A DNA stretch of 64,000 nt from JACMLD01 sp039916305 (GTDB lineage Bacteria; Bacteroidota; Bacteroidia; Chitinophagales; Chitinophagaceae), in the NCBI GenBank assembly GCA_039916305.1, contig JBDSLR010000025.1:92588-156587 (forward strand), written 5' to 3'. Below the pieces are notes generated by a model. The model did not search any database and was not told the DNA's origin. It worked only from the letters and a program-made list of their open reading frames with translations. Shown here one piece after another: positions 8,173 through 17,468 of this stretch; positions within the stretch are counted from its first letter, which is position 1, and each line of letters starts with the position of its first letter. Made by a program: the position numbers and the translations under genes.

Positions 8173-8658
8173 ATGACTGAGAAAGATTATAACGAATGCG
8201 TACATCGTTATGCGGATAATGTTTTCCGCTTTATAATGAAAAATCTGCGGCATGAGGAAGATGCCCGGGATGTAGTGCAGACGGCTTTTGAAAAATTATG
8301 GCGTAACAGGCAGGATGTAGATGCTGCTAAAAGTAAATCGTATTTATTTACGGTTGCATACCACCAGATGATTGATCATATAAGAAAAGTGAAAAAAGTA
8401 TACCTTAAAGACGAATTCAGTGAAACCACGCGTGTAACCAATACGCCCGTAAATAACCTGAAAAAAGTATTGGAGCAGGCATTGGATACACTTAGTGAAA
8501 CGCAGCGCAGCCTTGTATTATTGAAAGATTACGAGGGATATAGTTATGAAGAGATTGGGACCATAACGGGATTGAATGAAAGCCAGGTGAAAGTGTATTT
8601 GTACAGGGCCAGGATGCAATTGAAGAGCTACCTGGTAAGCCCCGAAAATGTGATGTAA
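8173..8658 (+). CDS. ECF RNA polymerase sigma factor
   Basis: 161 residues with sigma region 2 at about 8-72 (YADNVFRFIMKNLRHEEDAR, DVVQTAFEKLW, SYLFTVAYHQMIDHIRK) and region 4 at about 100-150 (LDTLSETQRSLVLLKDYEGY, SYEEIGTITGLNESQVKVYL). There is no region 3 or N-terminal extension, as expected for extracytoplasmic-function factors. The next gene starts 19 bases downstream and encodes a membrane protein of anti-sigma design, so the pair should be a signal-response unit. Its promoter target is not evident. Confidence 0.95.
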   Translation: MTEKDYNECVHRYADNVFRFIMKNLRHEEDARDVVQTAFEKLWRNRQDVDAAKSKSYLFTVAYHQMIDHIRKVKKVYLKDEFSETTRVTNTPVNNLKKVLEQALDTLSETQRSLVLLKDYEGYSYEEIGTITGLNESQVKVYLYRARMQLKSYLVSPENVM

Positions 8659-8677
8659 GTGAACCCAAAAAAGCAAC

Positions 8678-9826
8678 ATGAACATTAGTCGCGATAATTA
8701 CGAGGAATTTTTCATGCAATATGCAGACAATGAACTGTGTGCTGCTGAGAGAGCATCTGTGGAAGCATTTATGGCAGCCAATCCCGATCTGGCAGCTGAA
8801 TTGGACCTGTTTCAGCAATTTAAGCTGACCCCTGACGAAGCTGTGGTTTTTACCGGCAAAGATGTATTAATGAAAAATGCAGACGACAGGCAATCAATCA
8901 CACTTTTCAATTATTATTCTTTTTTTATTTTATATGCCGATGATGAACTGACTAATAATGAAAAGGCAGGTATTGAAAACTTTGTATACCAGCATCCGAA
9001 ACTGCAGGCTGAGTTTGAATTGATGCAGCAGTTGAGGCTGAGTCCCGACAGGACTATTGTATTTGAGAATAAAGCAAATCTGTATCGCAAAGAAGAAGAT
9101 GAAAGAGTTGTTCCCTTCAGGTGGTGGAGACTGGCCGCCGCAGCCATAGTTTTATTAGTGGCAGGTATTTTCTGGATCTACCAGTCAAAGAACAACGATA
9201 TACCTGAGCAACTTGTTAAACGCGCATCACCTGTAACAAATCCGCAGCTGCCGCCGTTACACAATAAAAGCGGTGAGCTAAACACTGATACAAGCACTAT
9301 CACTATTAAACAAGCTGATATTGAAACAGTGGCTGCTTCAGTAAACAGTAAGGAAGTTGAGCAGGTTAAAAAAGAAGAACCTGCACCGCTGGTTGCGGCT
9401 CCGGTAAAAACGGAAGCCAACCCGCAAAGCAATAGTCTTCCTTCGCTTCCAAGCCCGGCAGGAAATGAAAACGTGGCCGTAATTATTACTGATAAATTAA
9501 CAGGCAGTACGATTGCTTCTATTGCAGAACCACGGAAAAAGGTGGAGATAAATACCAACATAGCTGCTGCAGCAAGTAAGTCAGTAAAAAATCTCCAGCT
9601 TACCTATCTTGATACCGATGAAAACAATCAAAAGACAGCAGCGTGGGCCTCGGCTGCCAATAACGAAAAAGTAGAAGTGCTCAACACTTCTGTTAACACC
9701 AAAAACTCAATGCGGGGTTTTTTACGAAAAGCTTCCAGGCTAATCGCCAAAAAAGCCAACCTGGATGATGGAGAAGGTAACCGCAAAGGCATTCTTATAG
9801 GCGGCTTTGAAATTGCCGTACGATAA
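8678..9826 (+). CDS. Membrane anti-sigma-like protein with a duplicated N-terminal domain
   Basis: 382 residues. The cytoplasmic part holds two copies of the same module, about residues 8-66 and 78-136: YEEFFMQYADNEL matches YYSFFILYADDEL, and FQQFKLTPDEAVVFTGK matches MQQLRLSPDRTIVFENK. The modules look like the helical sigma-binding domain of ECF anti-sigma factors, without the zinc-binding HxxxCxxC. One membrane helix (about 149-168) leads to a long low-complexity periplasmic segment rich in Pro, Ala, Thr and Asn, ending with a short ordered tail. It should hold the upstream sigma factor at the membrane. The duplication is unusual for this class. Confidence 0.75.
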   Translation: MNISRDNYEEFFMQYADNELCAAERASVEAFMAANPDLAAELDLFQQFKLTPDEAVVFTGKDVLMKNADDRQSITLFNYYSFFILYADDELTNNEKAGIENFVYQHPKLQAEFELMQQLRLSPDRTIVFENKANLYRKEEDERVVPFRWWRLAAAAIVLLVAGIFWIYQSKNNDIPEQLVKRASPVTNPQLPPLHNKSGELNTDTSTITIKQADIETVAASVNSKEVEQVKKEEPAPLVAAPVKTEANPQSNSLPSLPSPAGNENVAVIITDKLTGSTIASIAEPRKKVEINTNIAAAASKSVKNLQLTYLDTDENNQKTAAWASAANNEKVEVLNTSVNTKNSMRGFLRKASRLIAKKANLDDGEGNRKGILIGGFEIAVR

Positions 9827-9854
9827 ACCTTATTTTAACAAGCAAATTATTTTT

Positions 9855-10691
9855 ATGCGTAAAATGTATGTATTACTGGCAGGGTTATGTATTGCACTTA
9901 CCACAATGGCACAGGCAGATACAACCAGCAACCAGGCAAAAACCCCGGATACCATCCGGATTGGCAGCCTTATTATTGTAAAAAAAGGAGATGGGCATTA
10001 TGAAAACAGGGACGGTTCTGTAACGTTTAACAGAAAGCGGCGTAAAAACCAGAACATCAGTACCAACTGGATAATTCTTGATCTTGGTTTTTCTAATTAC
10101 AGCGATAAAACCAATTATACAAATGCAGCAGCAGCCGGTGTAATAGCTCCCGGTATTGATAAGGAAAAGTTTAACCTGCGCAATGGTAAATCTATTGATG
10201 TAAATATCTGGTTATTTATGCAACGGCTGAACCTGATAAAACATGTGGTAAACCTTAAATACGGGCTCGGCGTTGAGCTGAATAACTACCGGTATGAATC
10301 GCCCCTGCGGTATGACAAAGCAAATAATATTTTCACGCAGGATCTGACGCGCTCTTATAAGAAGAACAAGCTGGCGGCCGATTATGTTACTGTTCCGGTA
10401 ATGCTGAATTTCAACTTTACCCCCAATAATGATTATAACCATTCTTTTGGCGTAACTGCGGGGGTGAGCGCCGGATACCTGTATTCTTCGCGTCAGAAAA
10501 TGATTACCAGGGAAGATGGCAAACAGAAAACGCATGATGATTTCTACCTGCGTCCTTTTAAGATAAGTTATGTGGCAGAATTGCAGCTTGGACCGGTAAA
10601 ATTATATGGCTCACTGGCCACACAGAGTATGTTTGAAAAAGGCCTGGATCAAACGCCTTACAACCTGGGTGTAAGGTTTAGTAACTGGTAA
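9855..10691 (+). CDS. Secreted outer-membrane beta-barrel protein
   Basis: 278 residues from the ATG at 9855; the open frame begins at 9807 but that overlaps the previous gene. A signal peptide (MRKMYVLLAGLCIALTTMAQ) is followed by a short linker, then alternating amphipathic strands typical of the porin-like families of Bacteroidota (IILDLGFSNY, VVNLKYGLGVELNNY, YVTVPVMLNFNF, SFGVTAGVSAGYLY), ending in NLGVRFSNW with a terminal aromatic. It lies 28 bases after the anti-sigma gene and is probably in the same operon, perhaps as its envelope sensor or target. No specific substrate can be named. Confidence 0.75.
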   Translation: MRKMYVLLAGLCIALTTMAQADTTSNQAKTPDTIRIGSLIIVKKGDGHYENRDGSVTFNRKRRKNQNISTNWIILDLGFSNYSDKTNYTNAAAAGVIAPGIDKEKFNLRNGKSIDVNIWLFMQRLNLIKHVVNLKYGLGVELNNYRYESPLRYDKANNIFTQDLTRSYKKNKLAADYVTVPVMLNFNFTPNNDYNHSFGVTAGVSAGYLYSSRQKMITREDGKQKTHDDFYLRPFKISYVAELQLGPVKLYGSLATQSMFEKGLDQTPYNLGVRFSNW

Positions 10692-11055
10692 AATATTATT
10701 AACGCGGAATTATAGCAGCCCAGGAGCTGTTTTTCCCGTTGTTTTGAAGTAGCCGGCATGCTGAAAAGGATGCCGGTTTTTTTTAACAGACTGCGTAGCA
10801 CTTTTAATTAAATGCCGGTAATGGGCAACCTGTAAAATACCCGGTTTGTAAAACACTATTTAACGTGATTTTATTTTTTGTGTTAATCCTTTAGGAATTA
10901 GACAATTAGCCAATAAAATTATAAAACTTTTGCTCCTAAAAAATATACGCCGGTTACCAGCGTTTTAATTGCACAAAATTTGCGTGTACCGGTGTTGGAA
11001 TTTTTCCACGGCTAAACCCTTGTTTTATTATTCAGTCTTGTAAAAAATGTCAGTC
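10692..11055. other. Intergenic stretch, terminator plus AT-rich leader
   Basis: It holds one strong terminator (10753-10784) and about 260 bases of AT-rich sequence upstream of the L,D-transpeptidase gene. No ORF, RNA gene or repeat was recognised in the remainder. Confidence 0.5.
10753..10784 (+). terminator. Rho-independent terminator of the sigma operon
   Basis: CCGGCAT (10753-10759) pairs with ATGCCGG (10770-10776), loop of ten bases, followed by eight T residues. Confidence 0.85.
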
Positions 11056-11610
11056 ATGAAAAGAGTTGTTGTTGCAACTACTGTTTTGTTTGCACTTGCC
11101 CTGTTTGCTTTTACCACACATGAAAGTAAAAATATTGTTAAACACAGTTTTTTTAATGATGAGTTGAGCGGCAAACCATATATAATCATAGACAAATCTG
11201 ACTATGAGCTAAGGGTATATGATGATGATGGCTGGTATGCCACCTACCCGGTAGTGCTGGGTAGCAAAAGCCTGGATGATAAAATGGTGCAGGGAGACAG
11301 AAAGACACCGGAAGGAGTTTACAAAATTGCATCCAAGCGGCCGCATGAAAAATGGGATAAGATGATGCTGATTGACTATCCAACCAAAACAGATATTGCA
11401 AAATTTAACCAGCGTAAAGCCAGCGGTATGTTACCAAAAAATGCCAGGCTGGGCGATGGAATTGGTATACATGGCACATGGCGGAATGATGAGATGGCAG
11501 TTGATTTTTATCAGCAATGGACCAATGGTTGTATTTCCCTGAAGAACAATGAAATTGAAGAACTGTATAATATAATACCTGTAGGTACACCGGTAACCAT
11601 TCAACGCTAA
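11056..11610 (+). CDS. L,D-transpeptidase, YkuD fold
   Basis: 184 residues from the ATG at 11056; another ATG at 11047 is possible. A hydrophobic N-terminus (about 2-19) directs export. The YkuD catalytic domain covers about 40-184: YIIIDKSDYELRVY, a GDRKTPEGVYKI segment and the catalytic GIHGTW (His139) with NGCISL (Cys159). It should cross-link or edit peptidoglycan by the 3-3 route, or attach proteins to it, in the periplasm. It forms a single-gene unit closed by a terminator. Compare the YkuD_2-type protein at 28325, which lacks both catalytic residues. Confidence 0.92.
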   Translation: MKRVVVATTVLFALALFAFTTHESKNIVKHSFFNDELSGKPYIIIDKSDYELRVYDDDGWYATYPVVLGSKSLDDKMVQGDRKTPEGVYKIASKRPHEKWDKMMLIDYPTKTDIAKFNQRKASGMLPKNARLGDGIGIHGTWRNDEMAVDFYQQWTNGCISLKNNEIEELYNIIPVGTPVTIQR

Positions 11611-11685
11611 AATTGTTTTCAGTCAAATTATAGTAAACATTATAAACATCCACAGGGCACCCTGCCTTTGGTTAAGTATCTTTAA

Positions 11686-11715
11686 AATGTTCCGGTCTGG
11701 GCCGGAACATTTTTT
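11686..11715 (+). terminator. Rho-independent terminator
   Basis: AATGTTCCGG pairs with CCGGAACATT across a six-base loop and runs into six T residues that end at the ATG of the next gene (11716). That gene's start therefore abuts the terminator. Confidence 0.85.
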
Positions 11716-12981
11716 ATGCTTTATTCCTTTGCAAAAATTCTGATGACTGCAGGTTTGCGGTTTTTCTACCGGCATATACATGTTACCGGTCTTGAAAATA
11801 TACCGCCGCAAGGGCCGGTCATTATCATTGCCAACCACAATTCTTCTTTAATGGACGCGGCCCTGCTGGGTATACTGCTACGCAGAGAGGCCTATTTTTT
11901 TGCGCGTGGAGATGTATTTGTAAACAAGCCGGTGCAAACCATTTTGTGGTGGCTGCACATGATGCCCGTACATAGTTACCAGGGTGGACGAAATACATTA
12001 TCCGCCAACAGTAATAGTTTTGCAAGCGGACAGAAAGTACTTTCAAAAGCTGGTATCATTGTTTTTTTTCCGGAAAGTACCAGCCATACGGAACACCAGT
12101 TGCTGCCTTTTCGCAAAGGCGTTTTCAGGCTTGCTTTTGACACAGCTGCAGCCCACGATTTTTCCCTGGACATTCCCATTGTCCCGGTCGGCATTACGTA
12201 TGATCATCCTGTTTCCAGCCGGACAAATGTATTGGTGCATGCAGGTAAGCCACTGCTGCTTTCTGCCTACGTAAAAGAATACAAAGAGAACCCGGCGGTA
12301 GCATTACTGCGCATTAGTAAAGATGCGCGCGAGGCAATGGATAAACTGGTACTGCACGTGGCAGACCATAAACGCCTGCCTGCTGCCGAACAATACTTAA
12401 CCATTAATAGAAATAATTACCCGGTTACTACCACGAGCTGGAAGATAACGTCTTCTGAAAAACTGGAACGGGAAAAAGCTGTCTGCAGTATAATTAATAA
12501 CACTAATGAAACTGAGATGGAGGAAAAGCAACAACGTGCAGGAGACTATTTTACCGCATTGTCTGCTGCTGGTATAACAGACAAAACGGTCAGCAGCAAC
12601 CGGGCTTTGCCTGGCTGGAAAAAAATCCTTTTATGGGCGGGGTTCCCTTTTTATGCAGCAGGCCTTTTAGTGAATGGCCTGCCTGTTATGATAGCCCGTC
12701 GCATTGCAGATAAAAAAGTTTACCGCCAGGATTTTTACAGCTGGATTTTTGTAGCCTGCTATTCCGTTATGTATTTTTTATGGCTGGCTGCATTATGGCT
12801 GGCGGGTTTGCTGTTTGGATGGAAATGGACACTTGTCTTACTTGCCACAATAATTATAGCAGGGATTTTTGCCTATACCTACAAAGGCTGGCTAGAAGAC
12901 AGGAGGCAGCAAAATTTGTGGCAGTCGCTCAATGCTAATAAGAGAAATGAGTTGCTGGCCATGAGACGGGCTATTGAGTAA
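11716..12981 (+). CDS. PlsC-type acyltransferase with C-terminal membrane helices
   Basis: 421 residues. The acyltransferase domain (about 25-205) has the active-site histidine in NHNSSLMDAAL, the acyl-acceptor region FFARGDVF, FFPESTSHTEHQLLPFRKG and PIVPVGITY. The C-terminal third has about three membrane helices near 300-400 and a basic tail. It should transfer acyl chains to a lysophospholipid or related acceptor at the inner membrane; a role as 1-acylglycerol-3-phosphate acyltransferase is likely but not proven. The extra C-terminal helices set it apart from the short PlsC. Confidence 0.85.
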   Translation: MLYSFAKILMTAGLRFFYRHIHVTGLENIPPQGPVIIIANHNSSLMDAALLGILLRREAYFFARGDVFVNKPVQTILWWLHMMPVHSYQGGRNTLSANSNSFASGQKVLSKAGIIVFFPESTSHTEHQLLPFRKGVFRLAFDTAAAHDFSLDIPIVPVGITYDHPVSSRTNVLVHAGKPLLLSAYVKEYKENPAVALLRISKDAREAMDKLVLHVADHKRLPAAEQYLTINRNNYPVTTTSWKITSSEKLEREKAVCSIINNTNETEMEEKQQRAGDYFTALSAAGITDKTVSSNRALPGWKKILLWAGFPFYAAGLLVNGLPVMIARRIADKKVYRQDFYSWIFVACYSVMYFLWLAALWLAGLLFGWKWTLVLLATIIIAGIFAYTYKGWLEDRRQQNLWQSLNANKRNELLAMRRAIE

Positions 12982-13012
12982 GACCTTGCGCAGCATTGTA
13001 TCCGGCATACCT

Positions 13013-13053
13013 GGCGGCTATTATTGTTGAAAAAGAAAAAAGGATCAGCCGCC
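13013..13053. other. Inverted repeat between convergent genes
   Basis: GGCGGCT (13013-13019) pairs with AGCCGCC (13047-13053) around an A-rich 27-base loop. It lies between the ends of the acyltransferase and acs genes and may weakly end transcription from both sides. Confidence 0.35.
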
Positions 13054-13167
13054 GCTCTTAGTCAAACATTGCTATTACTGCACCCACCATAGACAATTAT
13101 TTGCTGGCGGCAGATTCGCAGATTGATTTACATCAATTGGCAAACCTTCGGCTTTTTTGTTCTGCGC

Positions 13168-15132
13168 CTACAATTTACCATTCTTAATCTCATCCACCAC
13201 ACCCGGGTCAAGCAAGGTAGATGTATCACCCAGGTTTTCAATCTGGCCTTCTGCTATTTTACGGAGAATGCGGCGCATAATTTTACCACTCCTGGTTTTA
13301 GGCAGGCCGCTTACAAACTGAATTTTATCCGGCTTGGCAATGGCGCCAATAATGCGGCTTACGGTTGCCGTTATATCCTTGCGGTTGGAAGCCTCATCGC
13401 CATGGGGCCCCTGGTAAATAACAAAAGCATAAATACCCTGGCCTTTTATATCATGCGGGTAACCCACTACTGCACTTTCCACTACGCCGGCGTGCATGTT
13501 AATGGCATTTTCCACTTCTGCAGTTCCAATGCGATGGCCGCTTACATTCAGCACATCATCTACCCGGCCTGTAATGCGGTAATTGCCGTCGTCATCTTTC
13601 AGGGCGCCATCGCCGGTAAAATACAAATTTTCGTAGGTAGCAAAGTAATTGGTGCGGCAGCGCTCATGATCGCCATAGGTAGTTCTTAAAATACCGGGCC
13701 AGGGAGCTTTTATACAAAGATTGCCTTTGTAAAAACCATCTTCGCTTTTCTCTGTAACTTCTTTACCGTTTTCATCTACCAGTAATGGTTGCACGCCCGG
13801 CATGGGCAAGGTAGCCCAGGAGGGTTTAGCCGGCGTAATACCTGCCAGGTTTGAAATCAGCACACCGCCTGTTTCCGTTTGCCACCAGGTGTCCACAACA
13901 GGAGACTGTTTCTTACCAATATTTTCATCATACCAGTGCCAGGCTTCTTCATTAATGGGCTCGCCTACCGTGCCCAATACTTTCAGCGTAGATAAATCCT
14001 TGTCTTTCACGGGGTCAAGGCCAAAGCCCATTAAACTCCTGATGGCTGTTGGGGCAGTATACAAAATGTTCACTTTGTATTTAGCAATGATATCCCAAAA
14101 CCGGCCTGCATCGGGCCAGGTTGGGATGCCTTCAAACATCAGGGAGGTGGCGCCTGCGCTCAGCGGGCCATATAATATATAAGAGTGACCAGTTATCCAG
14201 CCTATATCTGCCGTGCAAAAGTGTACCTGGCCGGGTTGGTATTGAAATACATTCACAAAAGTATAATTGGTCCATACCATATAGCCTGCGCAGGTATGCA
14301 CTACACCTTTCGGCTTACCGGTGCTGCCAGATGTGTAGAGAATGAACAGCGGATCCTCGGCATCCATTATTTCGGCATCGCCTGTGCCGGCACCTTCTTT
14401 GTCTCCGCCTGGCGTGGGGGCAGATTCGGGCATAGATTCAGTAACAATGCGCATCTCGTCTTCCCACCAGACATCACGGCCTTTTATCATACTTACCGGC
14501 GTACGGGTGCGGGTATAAACAATTACTTTTTTTACTACTTTGTTGCCTATCAGGGCATCATCAATTACACTTTTCAGGGGGATGTCCTTTGCCCCGCGGT
14601 AAGCTCCATCGCATGTTACAATAAATTCAGCTTTTGCATCCTCCAGCCTGTCTGCTATGCTCTGAGCAGAAAATCCACCAAATATTACACTATGAATCGC
14701 GCCAATCCGGGCACAGGCCAGTACAGCATATGATAATTCCGGAATCATGCCCATATAGATGCAAACCCGGTCGCCTTTTTTTACGCCATTGTTTTTCAAT
14801 ACCTGTGCAAACTGGCAGACCCTTTTATGAAGTCTTGCATACGTAACAATTCTGGGTTTCTCATCCGGATTATTGGATTCCCAGATAATAGCCGGCTTAT
14901 CGCTCAGGGTGGGCAAGTGGCGATCCAGGCAGTTCTCAGTGATGTTTAATTTGCCGCCGGCAAACCACTCTATACTCGGTTCTTTAAAATTCCAGTTCAG
15001 TACTTTGTCCCATTTTTTGCGCCATAAAAAATTTTCTGCAATTGCACCCCAGAAGCCTTCCGGATCTTCTACGCTTTTTTTATAATCAGTTTTATATTGG
15101 TCAAATGAGGTTATTTGATATGGATAAGACAT
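13168..15132 (-). CDS. acs: Acetyl-CoA synthetase
   Basis: 654 residues from the ATG at 15132; a TTG at 15138 is a possible earlier start. The adenylate-forming signature motifs are present: ILYTSGSTGKPKGVVHT, WWQTETGG, YFTGDGALKDDDGNYRITGR and the acetylatable lysine motif TRSGKIMRR near the C-terminus. The N-terminal ACAS segment (EDPEGFWGAIAENFLWRKKW) and the length fit acetyl- rather than propionyl-CoA synthetase. It converts acetate, ATP and CoA to acetyl-CoA in the cytoplasm. Two long open frames on the opposite strand are shadows. Confidence 0.97.
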   Translation of the reverse strand: MSYPYQITSFDQYKTDYKKSVEDPEGFWGAIAENFLWRKKWDKVLNWNFKEPSIEWFAGGKLNITENCLDRHLPTLSDKPAIIWESNNPDEKPRIVTYARLHKRVCQFAQVLKNNGVKKGDRVCIYMGMIPELSYAVLACARIGAIHSVIFGGFSAQSIADRLEDAKAEFIVTCDGAYRGAKDIPLKSVIDDALIGNKVVKKVIVYTRTRTPVSMIKGRDVWWEDEMRIVTESMPESAPTPGGDKEGAGTGDAEIMDAEDPLFILYTSGSTGKPKGVVHTCAGYMVWTNYTFVNVFQYQPGQVHFCTADIGWITGHSYILYGPLSAGATSLMFEGIPTWPDAGRFWDIIAKYKVNILYTAPTAIRSLMGFGLDPVKDKDLSTLKVLGTVGEPINEEAWHWYDENIGKKQSPVVDTWWQTETGGVLISNLAGITPAKPSWATLPMPGVQPLLVDENGKEVTEKSEDGFYKGNLCIKAPWPGILRTTYGDHERCRTNYFATYENLYFTGDGALKDDDGNYRITGRVDDVLNVSGHRIGTAEVENAINMHAGVVESAVVGYPHDIKGQGIYAFVIYQGPHGDEASNRKDITATVSRIIGAIAKPDKIQFVSGLPKTRSGKIMRRILRKIAEGQIENLGDTSTLLDPGVVDEIKNGKL

Positions 15133-15241
15133 TGTCAATCGGTTGAAAATTAAATTTGTATCAATTTAACGGTGTATAGAGCCCATGAAGATACGCCCTG
15201 CGAAAATACGCGGTGTGCGTTTGTTAAAAAAAACAAATTGG

Positions 15242-15272
15242 TTTGATTCTTTACAGCTTTGAATTACTTTTG
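15242..15272 (+). promoter_or_regulatory. Consensus Bacteroidota promoter
   Basis: TTTG (15242-15245), 19 bases, then TACTTTTG (15265-15272): an exact match to the TTTG-N19-TAnnTTTG pattern. Transcription would start near 15278, where the next gene's GTG lies. Confidence 0.65.
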
Positions 15273-15277
15273 CGACA

Positions 15278-15637
15278 GTGACATTACCAAAACTATCCAT
15301 ATTAGTAAAAGCGGCTTCTGCGATAATAATGATCGCTGCGTTGTGTTTTCTAACCACGGCCAATTTTTGGGCATACGGGCTGAAAAAGGAAAAGCAGACG
15401 CAGACATCTGTTCCCAACCCGGTAGAGGAAGAACAGGGTTCCAAAACCCCGGTTCCAAATCCTGTTGAGGAGAAAAATGCCAACGCATTGCAAAGTCTTT
15501 CTGAATACCTCCATAATAATCATAGTAGCCTGGAACATCCTGTTGCCATTCATTTCTTTGGTAACAAACATGATATTATTAATTATCCTGTTCATCATTT
15601 TGAGCTCGTTACTCCACCTCCCAAATCAGTCGCCTGA
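15278..15637 (+). CDS. Small single-pass membrane protein with VPNPVEE repeat
   Basis: 119 residues from a GTG start at 15278. Residues 8-33 form a membrane helix or uncleaved signal (ILVKAASAIIMIAALCFLTT). A short linker then contains two copies of VPNPVEE (about 45-51 and 59-65), followed by a segment with LSEYLHNNHSS and a histidine- and proline-rich end. I recognise no family. It has a consensus promoter that would place the first transcribed base at or next to the GTG, so the mRNA may be leaderless. It is divergent from acs. Confidence 0.55.
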   Translation: MTLPKLSILVKAASAIIMIAALCFLTTANFWAYGLKKEKQTQTSVPNPVEEEQGSKTPVPNPVEEKNANALQSLSEYLHNNHSSLEHPVAIHFFGNKHDIINYPVHHFELVTPPPKSVA

Positions 15638-15879
15638 TTCTTTCTCTTTCATTCAATTTTTTAATTGCTGAATTACCTGTAGCCAACAGGTGAGTATTGT
15701 TTTTGTAAAACTTGTATTGCCTTTCTTACACAGCAGCTGATTCGGTGTGTGCTCCTGTTTAAAATCGCAATAAAGGAATACGCGGCAATATTTGCTGGTT
15801 ACTATAACTATTCATTACAAGGTTGACTACAATAACAAAGTAAGAAGCCTGATTCTCTAAAAGATTAAACATACATATT

Positions 15880-17463
15880 GTGAAAAAAGCAAAAAATTAT
15901 ATCAACAGCCTTTCGTCAGATTTTACAGCTGCGTTGGTTGTTTTCCTGGTGGCTTTGCCGCTTTGCCTTGGAATAGCGCTTGGTTCGGGAGCACCTTTAT
16001 TTTCTGGTATCATAGGCGGTATCGTAGGGGGGGTAGTAGTTGGATTGCTGAGCGGTTCTCACCTGAGCGTAACCGGACCAGCAGCTGGTTTGACCGCTAT
16101 TGTGGCAGTTGCCATTGGTAAACTTGGATTATTTGAAGCATTCCTGGCATCGGTGGTTATTTGCGGAGTCATACAAATTATACTTGGCTATTTAAAGGCT
16201 GGTGTACTGGGCGATTACATTCCATCTGGTGTAATTAAGGGCATGCTGGCGGCCATCGGTCTTATTCTTATCCTGAAACAAATACCACATTTCATAGGCT
16301 ATGAGGGCGATTTCCAGGGCGATGAAACTTTTTCACAGAACGATGGAGAGAATACTTTTTCTGAACTTTTTTATTCTTTAAAGCACATACTCCCCACGGC
16401 ACTTATCATTGGATTGGTGTCTTTATTTTTAGCCGTGTTGTGGGATAAAGTGCTGGTAAAAAAAGCACAGATTTTTAAATTAATACCAGCGCCGCTGGTG
16501 ATAGTATTAGCGGGTGCTGCCATCAATGGGTTTTTAAAGGCGAATTATCCTGAACTCGCACTTGGTGCTTCCCAGCTTGTCAATATTCCAGTAGCACAAA
16601 CATTTATTGAGTTTACTTCTTTTTTCACTTTTCCCGATTTTAGTTACCTGGCAGATGCAAGGGTTTGGATAACTGGTTTAACACTTGCAGTTGTTGCCAG
16701 CCTTGAAACACTCCTGAATGTAGAAGCATCCGATGAAGTGGATCCGTACAAACGTGTAACACCCGCCAACCGTGAGCTGAAAGCGCAGGGAACAGGCAAT
16801 ATAATTTCCGGCTTGCTGGGTGGTCTGCCACTTACCTCCGTAATTGTAAGAACCTCGGCAAATATAAATGCGGGCGCCAAAACAAAATTTGCCACCATCA
16901 TACAGGGAATGTTTCTTTTTTTAAGCGTATCCTTCATTCCGGGTTTGCTAAATCTTATTCCATTTGCTTCATTGGCGGCCATACTTATTTATATAGGATA
17001 CAAACTAACCAGGGTTTCTATTTTCAAAGAATACTACAGTAAGGGATGGGACCAGTTCCTGCCTTTTGTAATTACGATTGTAGCCATTCTTTTTACTGAT
17101 CTGCTGGTGGGTATTTTAATCGGGTGCTTCGCAGGCCTGTTCTTTCTTTTGAGGAGCAATTTTAAGTCTGCCATACTGGTAGTTAAAGACGAAAATAAAT
17201 ACCTGTTCAGGTTGCGCAAAGACGTTTCATTTTTAAACAAGCCTATTATTAAACGTAAACTGGAAGCAGTGCCGGAAGATTCTTATGTAATCATTGATGC
17301 CGGACGGGCAGATTTTATAGATAAGGATGTAATAGGTGTGATAGAGGATTTTATGAAACACGCACATCTGAAAGATATCCAGGTAGAGCTGAAAAAAAGT
17401 ATCTATAAGGAACATGGATTTTCAGAACTGGTACCAATTGGAGTTTTACCCTTAAAAAAATAA
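15880..17463 (+). CDS. SulP-family anion transporter, likely bicarbonate
   Basis: 527 residues from a GTG start. The SulP membrane domain covers about 10-425 with the family signature LPLCLGIALGSGAPLFSGII, SVTGPAAGLTAIV and the EAxDEVDPYKRVTPNRE-type segment VEASDEVDPYKRVTPANREL before helix 9. A C-terminal STAS-like domain (about 450-527) contains YVIIDAGRADFIDKD. SulP proteins of this subtype carry bicarbonate, sulfate or other oxyanions; the two carbonic anhydrases that follow (first one 5 bases after the stop) argue for bicarbonate. A second SulP gene faces it downstream. Confidence 0.9.
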   Translation: MKKAKNYINSLSSDFTAALVVFLVALPLCLGIALGSGAPLFSGIIGGIVGGVVVGLLSGSHLSVTGPAAGLTAIVAVAIGKLGLFEAFLASVVICGVIQIILGYLKAGVLGDYIPSGVIKGMLAAIGLILILKQIPHFIGYEGDFQGDETFSQNDGENTFSELFYSLKHILPTALIIGLVSLFLAVLWDKVLVKKAQIFKLIPAPLVIVLAGAAINGFLKANYPELALGASQLVNIPVAQTFIEFTSFFTFPDFSYLADARVWITGLTLAVVASLETLLNVEASDEVDPYKRVTPANRELKAQGTGNIISGLLGGLPLTSVIVRTSANINAGAKTKFATIIQGMFLFLSVSFIPGLLNLIPFASLAAILIYIGYKLTRVSIFKEYYSKGWDQFLPFVITIVAILFTDLLVGILIGCFAGLFFLLRSNFKSAILVVKDENKYLFRLRKDVSFLNKPIIKRKLEAVPEDSYVIIDAGRADFIDKDVIGVIEDFMKHAHLKDIQVELKKSIYKEHGFSELVPIGVLPLKK

Positions 17464-17468
17464 ATTGT

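Noticed and set aside
7985..8176. 63-codon frame before the sigma factor
   Set aside because: It begins at the T-run of a terminator and has no domain, helix or promoter of its own.
13123..13689. 188-codon open frame on the plus strand
   Set aside because: It is antisense to the well-supported acs gene and its composition follows the acs codon pattern. The same holds for the 182-codon frame at 14185-14733.
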